Positions 51,910 to 57,473 of a DNA stretch of 57,473 bases are shown here, in pieces; within the stretch, counting starts at the first letter, position 1, and every line of letters begins with the position of its first letter. A model generated the notes under the pieces. That model saw only the letters and a list, made by a program, of their open reading frames with translations. It did not search any database and was not told where the DNA came from. The stretch covers positions 1-57,473 of the forward strand of contig NZ_JANBVH010000029.1 in the NCBI RefSeq assembly GCF_024273235.1, read 5' to 3'. A program made the translations under genes and the position numbers. The DNA comes from Sphingomonas faeni (GTDB lineage: Bacteria; Pseudomonadota; Alphaproteobacteria; Sphingomonadales; Sphingomonadaceae).

Positions 51910-53874
51910 TCATGAAATCTCCGGCCCGGCCCGGTCACGGCCAAATCGCCAATTGATCCCGTCCGCACGCATGATCCCGCCCACTTGGTGATCCAACTGC
52001 TTTTCGAGCGCCGGTCGCCAGGGCACGAGCGTGAACTCCCGGCTCTTCTCGACCAGCGCGAACTTGCCGCTGAGCAGATCAACCTTGCGCGCGAGCCGCC
52101 CCTCGATCGTGTCGCCGGTACGGGCCTCGACGAACGTCTTGCCCATCTCCTCGGAAAGCTGCCCGGCCACACGCAGCAACTCGCGCCGCTGGAGGACCGC
52201 CAGCGCGTTGGCACGCAGCCTGACGGCGTCACCATCGCGGTCCGCCAATTGCTGCTCGACCAGCCACTGCCGACGGACTGTCACGGCCGAGCGTACCTCG
52301 TGCCCAAACCCGGCATCGCGGAGCGGTGTCGGCATGCCTGATGCGAGTTCACGGTCCAACCATGTTGCGGCATCGATGCGGCCGAGCCGTTCGATGGGTA
52401 TCGCGGACACAGTCTCGACCGCCATCGGCTGGTCGCGCCGCAAGCGCTGCTCATAGGCTGCAGCGCGATCGACATGATCGGCGGCGATGATCCAGGTGCC
52501 GTTCGGTTCGCGGTCGACACCTGCGCCGGAGCGACGCATCGCCTCGAGCCGCCGCACATGCGTTTGCGCAAAGGTCTCGGTGGCCGATGGATCGTGGCGA
52601 AGGTGCAGGTCGACCGAATAGCGTCCCTCATGCGCCGCCGCGATGGCCGCGACGGTACGATCAGCCGGACGCGACCCGGCTTCGCGCGGGCTGACACGCA
52701 CGATCGAGCCTTCCGGCGTCGCACTGGTCGCGTCGCCACGCCCGATATCGACATAATGGACGCGGCCATCGACACCATCGACCATCAGATAATGGCGATC
52801 GCGATACTCGTCGGAAAAGCCTCGGGTGATGACGCGCCCGACGATCGGCTTCGCGTCGCTGCCGGTGATCACCTGATCCACCCCGGCGCGATCCAAGCGA
52901 CGGCGGGTGAGTTCGCGCTGCATCGTGCGGACGATGTCACCACGCTCGCCCATGCGGCGTAGCGTATCCTCCAGGCCATCGGCAAGCCGGTACCGGCCGC
53001 CGCCGATATCGTCGGCAAGACCCATCGTTTCCAGCCGGCGCAACCGGCCCGCCTGGATTGACTGCTGGAACGGGTCACGGTCGGCGGCTACGACGATCCG
53101 ATCGGTATCCATACGCCGAAGCAGGCGACGGTCGATCGCGGTCAGCCGCTCCTGGCCGACGTCGTGGCGCAGTCGCTCCTCGATTTCCCGATCGGTACGC
53201 GGCCCGAGATCGAGCGTGACCAGCTCGGCCGCACGCTCGCGCAAGCCATGCGAGATATACTCGCGTGCGATGACGAGATTCTGACCGCGATCATCGACCC
53301 CGCGCAGCATGACATGGGTATGCGGTCGCTCGGTATTGAAATGATCGACCGCGACCCAGTCGAGCTTCGTCCCGAGGTCGACCTCGACCTGCGTCATCAG
53401 TCGGCGCACATAGGGTCTGAGGTCGGGATATTCCGCGCCATCTTCTGCCGAGACTATGAACCGGAACTGGTGACGATCCCCGTTGCAGCGTTCGAGGAAC
53501 GCCTTGCCGTCGGCAGAATCACGATCGGATGAATAGAGTTCGCCAGGCGCGCCGTCGCGGGTAACGCCGTCGCGCTGGATGTAGCGAAGATGAGCCTTCG
53601 CCGTTGCCATGCCCTTGGTCCCCAGTCGCACCAGCCGCGTCTTCACCACCGCGCGGCGCGACCGGAATCCGGCGAGCCGATCGCGACTGGAGAGAAGCCG
53701 GCCAACGCTTGCCCCGCGCCCGATCCGACTGCCATCGAAACGGCGCCCCTGAACGCCGGCTTTTGCGCCTGCCAGACGGGCTGCGACGACAACGCGACCG
53801 ACATAGTTTGCCGCGCGCTTGCCGTCCTTGCCGCGCATGCGACCAAGGTGGGGTTCGAACGGATCGTCGATCAC
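51910..53874 (-). CDS. conjugative relaxase, VirD2-like with DUF3363
   Basis: 654 aa from a GTG at 53874 (ATG 53838 is the later option). The N-terminal ~60 residues are basic. The nuclease domain has LGTKGMATAKAHLRYIQRDG, then VAVDHFNTERPHTHVMLRG with the HxxxxxxxHxH metal cluster of VirD2-type relaxases (residues ~170-190). The rest is a DUF3363 region (RLTAIDRRLLRRMDTDRIVV; VGRVITRGFSDEYRDRHYLM VDG). This enzyme nicks the origin of transfer and stays bound to the DNA during conjugation. Downstream, where coupling protein and mating-pair genes are expected, only a small ORF and the beta-lactamase-like gene are found. Confidence 0.93.
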   Translation of the reverse strand: MIDDPFEPHLGRMRGKDGKRAANYVGRVVVAARLAGAKAGVQGRRFDGSRIGRGASVGRLLSSRDRLAGFRSRRAVVKTRLVRLGTKGMATAKAHLRYIQRDGVTRDGAPGELYSSDRDSADGKAFLERCNGDRHQFRFIVSAEDGAEYPDLRPYVRRLMTQVEVDLGTKLDWVAVDHFNTERPHTHVMLRGVDDRGQNLVIAREYISHGLRERAAELVTLDLGPRTDREIEERLRHDVGQERLTAIDRRLLRRMDTDRIVVAADRDPFQQSIQAGRLRRLETMGLADDIGGGRYRLADGLEDTLRRMGERGDIVRTMQRELTRRRLDRAGVDQVITGSDAKPIVGRVITRGFSDEYRDRHYLMVDGVDGRVHYVDIGRGDATSATPEGSIVRVSPREAGSRPADRTVAAIAAAHEGRYSVDLHLRHDPSATETFAQTHVRRLEAMRRSGAGVDREPNGTWIIAADHVDRAAAYEQRLRRDQPMAVETVSAIPIERLGRIDAATWLDRELASGMPTPLRDAGFGHEVRSAVTVRRQWLVEQQLADRDGDAVRLRANALAVLQRRELLRVAGQLSEEMGKTFVEARTGDTIEGRLARKVDLLSGKFALVEKSREFTLVPWRPALEKQLDHQVGGIMRADGINWRFGRDRAGPEIS

Positions 53875-54141
53875 GACGACAATGCTCGATCTGGAACCGG
53901 AGTCTCGCGATTGTCTGGCAGGAATGGCGGAATTTGGCTATTTGCCGTACGCATATCTCTTATCGCCGATCCCATGTCTCTCGAAAAAACGATGTGCAGA
54001 CAAAGACTTGAGGCCTGTCGCGAGACAGTGCCTTTATCTTGTTTTCTCTGCCCCCCTTCCCAAACCGCTCCCCGACGCGCGAAGACAGCCGGAACACGAT
54101 GCCTGTCCGGCACCGCATCCCGGCCTGAACGATCATGCCGA

Positions 54142-54498
54142 TCACGCATCTGCGAACGCCCTGCGTGCGTCATCCGCACGACGGAAAGCCTGCTTGCCTG
54201 TCATGTCGTGCGCGTTTCCATCGCCATCGACGATCATCACCGCAACGAACCACGCGCCGTTCAGCCGTCCGAGAATACGCACGCGGTCCAGCTCTAGTCC
54301 GTCGTCATCCGCACTTTCATAGGCGCCGATCCAGCGTTCCTGCACCCTCGCCTGCCAATGAAAATCGCTCTGTTCCGCGTCGAAATAGCGATGCGCCAAC
54401 GCGGCGCCGGCGCCCCGTCCGAACTCGATGTCGAGCGTAGACACCAGCGCTGCCATCGTTCGATCCGACGCGACCGAGATGGGATGAATCATGGTCAT
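54142..54498 (-). CDS. conserved transfer-region protein of unknown function, 118 aa
   Basis: AAGGAGG five bases before ATG 54498 fixes the start. Conserved-looking blocks are HPISVASDRTMAALVSTLDI, RYFDAEQSDFHWQARVQERW, LDRVRILGRLNGAWFVAVMI and HDMTGKQAFRRADDARRAFA. Proteins of this shape are found between relaxase and S26/transglycosylase genes in alphaproteobacterial conjugative elements. No catalytic motif or membrane segment; probably a cytosolic accessory factor. Confidence 0.75.
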   Translation of the reverse strand: MTMIHPISVASDRTMAALVSTLDIEFGRGAGAALAHRYFDAEQSDFHWQARVQERWIGAYESADDDGLELDRVRILGRLNGAWFVAVMIVDGDGNAHDMTGKQAFRRADDARRAFADA

Positions 54499-54761
54499 GA
54501 AAGCCTCCTTCTTCGTCATCCTCCGATTGAGGACGTGTTCCGGGAGACGGGCGGCGGGGCGGTTGTCAGGGCCGCAAAACGCAGTGAAGCGCCGCGCCAG
54601 CGGCGGCGGAGGAACCGATTTTGCCGCGTTGGCAACACACCGGAACGCGCGCGCAGCGCGCTCCCTTTCGCGGCAAAATTGGAGGGGCCGCCGGGCTTGA
54701 GAACCGCTCCGCCGTCCGTCAGCATAGGACGACCCGAGACGAGCCCCTCCCCCGCCCGCGA

Positions 54762-55367
54762 TCATGGCACCACGGCCCGAACCGCGAAGATCGATGGTTG
54801 CGACACGCCATCCGCCGTCGGTTGAAGACCAGCAGACCCAGCATGACGGATCGCGAACAGCGTCGGCTGCGGCAGGGGTGTTGGCGCCAAGCGCACCGGA
54901 TCGCCACCACTGACCGTGTCGAGATAGGCGATCGTTTCACGCGGCAATGCCGCCCTACCGGCGAGATAGGCAGCATAGCGGCGTGGCCCGGCATTATAGG
55001 CCGCGAACAGGCCGGGATAGCCGAACCGGTCGTACATCAGCCGCAAATAGAGCGTGCCGGCCAGGATATTGTCGCAAGGGTTGTCGGGATCGATACCCAG
55101 ACCGAGCCGATCGCGCATCTCAGCCCAGGTCTTCGGCATGAGCTGCATCAGGCCGATCGCGCCTGCGCGACTGCGGATCGGCTGACCACCGAGCGTGGTC
55201 CTGCCGCCACTTTCGGCGCGCATGACACGTTCGATCCAGCGCATCGGCACGCCGAACCGAGTCGATGCAGACTGGATACAGGACCGCCAGCGATCGATGT
55301 CTTGCGCATGCGCCGGTGGAACGGTCAGCATGCCCGCGACGAGGCCGAACCGGGTCAGCGCGCCCAT
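54762..55367 (-). CDS. lytic transglycosylase of a conjugation system (VirB1-like)
   Basis: 201 aa with signal peptide MGALTRFGLVAGMLTVPPAH. SLT family 1 domain: catalytic Glu52 in VMRAESGGRTT, then AIGLMQLMPKTWAEM, NILAGTLYLRLMYDRFGY and the FAAYNAGPRRYAAYL motif. It cuts peptidoglycan to let the transfer channel through the wall. Its start overlaps the S26 peptidase gene by 13 bp, showing co-translation with that gene. Confidence 0.93.
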   Translation of the reverse strand: MGALTRFGLVAGMLTVPPAHAQDIDRWRSCIQSASTRFGVPMRWIERVMRAESGGRTTLGGQPIRSRAGAIGLMQLMPKTWAEMRDRLGLGIDPDNPCDNILAGTLYLRLMYDRFGYPGLFAAYNAGPRRYAAYLAGRAALPRETIAYLDTVSGGDPVRLAPTPLPQPTLFAIRHAGSAGLQPTADGVSQPSIFAVRAVVP

Positions 55368-55939
55368 AGCAACCGCGCCTTCCCGATCACGTCCTCACCT
55401 TCGGTCGACCCGAAATAGCGCCCGTCGAACGATGCTGGATTGTCGGTCATCAGCAGAAAGAGCTGGTGTCCCCTGAGGTGAACGCATCCGTTCCACCACG
55501 GCATGGCGCGGCCGTGTCCGTCGGCGATGCGGCGCTGTGCGATCCGGCGCCCGTTGAGGAATATGGTCTCGCCCAGCGCGCAAATCTCGTCCCCGGCAGA
55601 GGCGACGACATGCTTCACCAGCGGGACGTTGGCGGGGAGATAATGGCGGACGGCTGCGAGCATCCGGTACCGCGCAGGCAGCCGTGCGATCACCATGTCG
55701 CCGCGGTTGATCGGTGCGCCCGGCGTCACGGCATAGAGCCCGATTGGGGCGCTGGCACTTGCGTTCCAGACAAGGCGCGGCAGCGGCGGCGCGACGATCG
55801 TGAGGCCGAGCGTCATGATCCCGACGGTGCTGACGACGACCCAACGCATGCGTTTGCGATGCTTCAGGCGCGCTGCGCGCACGGCGTCGCCCCAGGCGAA
55901 CAGCGGCGCATCGGACACGCGGGCGGTGCGCTTAGCCAT
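55355..55939 (-). CDS. traF: TraF-type S26 signal peptidase of a conjugation system
   Basis: 194 aa. One membrane anchor at ~32-50 (RWVVVSTVGIMTLGLTIVAP), then the catalytic Ser63 in NASASAPIGLY and Lys108 in PLVKHVVASAGDEI, the Ser/Lys dyad of S26 peptidases. Further blocks are GRRIAQRRIADGHGRAMPWW and QLFLLMTDNPASFDGRYFGS. In RP4-like systems TraF processes and cyclises the pilin TrbC; no pilin gene is in the window. It overlaps the HTH gene by 8 bp and the transglycosylase gene by 13 bp. Confidence 0.92.
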   Translation of the reverse strand: MAKRTARVSDAPLFAWGDAVRAARLKHRKRMRWVVVSTVGIMTLGLTIVAPPLPRLVWNASASAPIGLYAVTPGAPINRGDMVIARLPARYRMLAAVRHYLPANVPLVKHVVASAGDEICALGETIFLNGRRIAQRRIADGHGRAMPWWNGCVHLRGHQLFLLMTDNPASFDGRYFGSTEGEDVIGKARLLWAR

Positions 55940-56168
55940 GCCGCAGCTCCCGTGTCGCCTGCTCCGCCGACCAGGCGTCGAGGTCGTCGATATGATATTG
56001 GACGAAGCGGCAATGGCGGCGGAAGATCGGCCCCTGGCCCTTCACGCGTAACCGTTTCAGCAGCCGACTCGAGATCTTGAGATAGGCCGCTGCCTGATCG
56101 GTGTTGAGAAAGGGCGAGCCGCGTTTGGCGCGATTCGCCCGTTCGATCGTGTCGTCGCTATCCATCAT
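55932..56168 (-). CDS. excisionase/MerR-like helix-turn-helix protein, 78 aa
   Basis: The ATG at 56168 follows GGAGG. The HTH_17-type domain reads SPFLNTDQAAAYLKISSRLL KRLRVKGQGPIFRRHCRFVQ, with the closing YHIDDLDAWSAEQ typical of excisionase-like DNA-binding proteins. It may regulate the transfer operon or assist excision. It overlaps the TraF gene start, so it is the first gene of a three-gene coupled set (HTH, S26, transglycosylase). Confidence 0.88.
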   Translation of the reverse strand: MMDSDDTIERANRAKRGSPFLNTDQAAAYLKISSRLLKRLRVKGQGPIFRRHCRFVQYHIDDLDAWSAEQATRELRHG

Positions 56169-56320
56169 GCGTACCTCCAAGCGACGGCAGCGTGCCGTCT
56201 GTGTCCCTGGGGATGGCGTGTGCGACACCGGTTGCGGAGCGTCGAAAACCGGCATCCCCGTTTTCGACACAGCCACAACGGGAAGAATGCCCCGCGCGTC
56301 GGCGCGCGGGGCATTCGGGT

Positions 56321-56620
56321 TCAGCGCGACCAGATGAGCTTGTGCTCGCCATCGTCGCTTTGGATAAGCGTCGCGTAGATCGGTGCCGGGAGCGACGGAT
56401 CGTCGAGCTTGAGGCTCAGATATTGTGCGCCGGTCTCGCGCGCCGTCTTCGTCCAGGCTGCCCCGAATTCGACGCCAGTGGCGCTGACACGGTGGTCGGG
56501 GGACTTGTCTGTGTCGTGCTCGCAGGGGCGGATCGTCGCCTTGACGCGCAGCGTCAGGGTCCGGATTTCGCCGGTGTAGACGCCGTTTTCGCCGCGGGTA
56601 AAGCTGCCAATCTGTGCCAT
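56321..56620 (-). CDS. DUF736 domain protein
   Basis: 99 aa; GGAGGTTAAC precedes the ATG. The whole length fits DUF736: MAQIGSFTRGENGVYTGEIR, TLTLRVKATIRPCE, GVEFGAAWTKTARETGAQYL SLKLDDPSLPAPIYATLIQS. Members are found in plasmids and integrative elements of alphaproteobacteria next to transfer and partition genes; their function is unknown. Separated by 152 bp from the HTH gene, so perhaps with its own promoter. Confidence 0.92.
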   Translation of the reverse strand: MAQIGSFTRGENGVYTGEIRTLTLRVKATIRPCEHDTDKSPDHRVSATGVEFGAAWTKTARETGAQYLSLKLDDPSLPAPIYATLIQSDDGEHKLIWSR

Positions 56621-57473
56621 GTTAACCTCCTTCATGTGGTGCGATGCCGCCCGATGCGGCCTCGACAGGCGGTCGATCAGGCGGGCGGAGGACGGTCCCG
56701 CACCCCGTTCGGGGTCCCCATCGCCTCTGCGCGATGGGGTGGACGAAGGGCCGAAGCACAGCGGAGGACGGCCAAAGCCGGGCTTCTTGTCTCGCGAGGA
56801 AGGCGAGGGATAGCCGAGCCGGGGAAGAAGGTCGGCGACGCCGTTGCGGGACCGGCGGCCCCCGCCAGACCCGCCGAAAGAGAGGTCGTTCAGGGCGGCA
56901 GCCAGGCATGCAGGAAGGACTGGCAAAGGCGCCTGCCAAGCGCGACACACGGCCTGACCCCACGCGAATTGCATCGATGCTGCATGCGTCTGCCGTGCCC
57001 GCCCCCAATTGCCGCGATACTGTCACCAACCAACGCCGCGGACCCTGGCTGTACGAATGACGTGACCGCGGGACGATCGACGCCACGTCCGGCCGGACTG
57101 TGGTGAGCGAACCTTGATCGCGCAGCGTCGTTGTCCTGGAGCGCACCGCGATCGGGCCTATGCGGCACTGCGATCGTGCCGGGATTCTGGCCGAAGGACC
57201 GGGATCTATCGCGCTTCGTGCGGGGTGATGTGCCCTTCCATGGCGGCGACCGCCGTGATGACGGACACAGGCCGTATCCACCGTTGATAGCGGCAATCTC
57301 GGCAGCGACATCGTCCGTCTAGGCCCGGCCCATCGGACCCATTTGGCGGCCGAATCGGACCCAGGATCCACCGGTACAGGGGGGGGGGCATCGTGGTTGA
57401 AGGCGTGCTCGACAGCTGCCCGACAAACGCGGCCGAGACGCAAAACGGCGATCGGTTTGCAGCCACCAAAGCC
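56621..57473 (-). other. 853-bp region upstream of the DUF736 gene, no supported gene
   Basis: Several open frames exist on both strands but none shows a recognisable product or a convincing ribosome site; very high GC makes long random frames likely. A run of ten G lies at 57379-57388. In related elements this position holds replication/partition genes or an origin of transfer, but no iteron or partition gene was recognised here. Confidence 0.4.

Noticed and set aside
51651..51956. 101-codon plus-strand frame
   Set aside because: Opposed by a minus-strand ORF with a better ribosome site that follows the relaxase; no motif.
1..57473. CRISPR array, tRNA, rRNA or riboswitch
   Set aside because: No regularly spaced direct repeats, cloverleaf-type sequences or recognisable riboswitch cores were seen on either strand by reading; a dedicated covariance search could still find a diverged one.

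Overview
The window is high-GC bacterial DNA that looks like a Sphingomonas-type alphaproteobacterium (Sphingomonadaceae). The main reasons are four large TonB-dependent receptors, two ECF sigma/FecR pairs, Crp/Fnr regulators with the HTH_Crp_2 layout, and a plasmid/ICE-type transfer module (DUF3363 relaxase, TraF-type S26 peptidase, DUF736) typical of that group. The genus is inferred from gene content, not from a marker gene; no rRNA or tRNA was seen.

Layout. (1) 1-4.7 kb is a patchwork: the end of an SDR oxidoreductase, a winged-helix protein, an IS3-family relic split exactly by an 836-bp IS5-family element, and two divergent Crp/Fnr genes with a 12-C tract between them. (2) 4.8-19.5 kb is a peptide-uptake and digestion locus: two TonB receptors, two M20 metallopeptidases, an M14 metallocarboxypeptidase and a TPR-2OG-Fe(II) oxygenase on the minus strand, with a divergent ECF sigma/FecR pair. 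(3) 20-26.1 kb is a second ECF sigma/FecR/STN-TonB receptor operon that ends in an FAD-dependent oxidoreductase. (4) 26.4-31 kb holds an AsnC regulator divergent from a leucine-dehydrogenase-type gene with a small ACT-domain ORF behind it, a beheaded M61 peptidase pseudogene, a membrane protein and a secreted protein. (5) 31.2-32.9 kb is a complete IS1182-family element with inverted repeats and a 5-bp target duplication. (6) 33-42.3 kb is a LacI-controlled glycoside locus: repressor, tandem operators, TonB receptor, two GH3 glycosidases and a type-B carboxylesterase, tightly coupled. (7) 42.3-50.1 kb has small unknown genes, an M28 peptidase, an aldo/keto reductase scrap, a serine hydrolase, an acetamidase/formamidase and a Tat-type gamma-glutamyltransferase. 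(8) 50.2-57.5 kb has a class A beta-lactamase-like protein lacking the general-base glutamate, then the relaxase/lytic transglycosylase/TraF/HTH/DUF736 part of a conjugative element.

How it fits together. Regions 2, 3 and 6 each pair an outer-membrane importer with enzymes that would break down the imported ligand and with a dedicated regulator, so each reads as a self-contained scavenging system. Peptidases, the transpeptidase and the amino-acid dehydrogenase suggest amide and peptide use; the GH3/esterase operon suggests acylated plant-type glycosides. Small intergenic repeats, all in one orientation, dot the whole window and lie at several of the broken-gene junctions.

The least explained items are the oxygenase embedded in the peptidase operon, the IlvN-like ACT protein behind the amino-acid dehydrogenase, the repeat family, and the beta-lactamase-like protein. 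No toxin, CRISPR or phage-defence system was seen.
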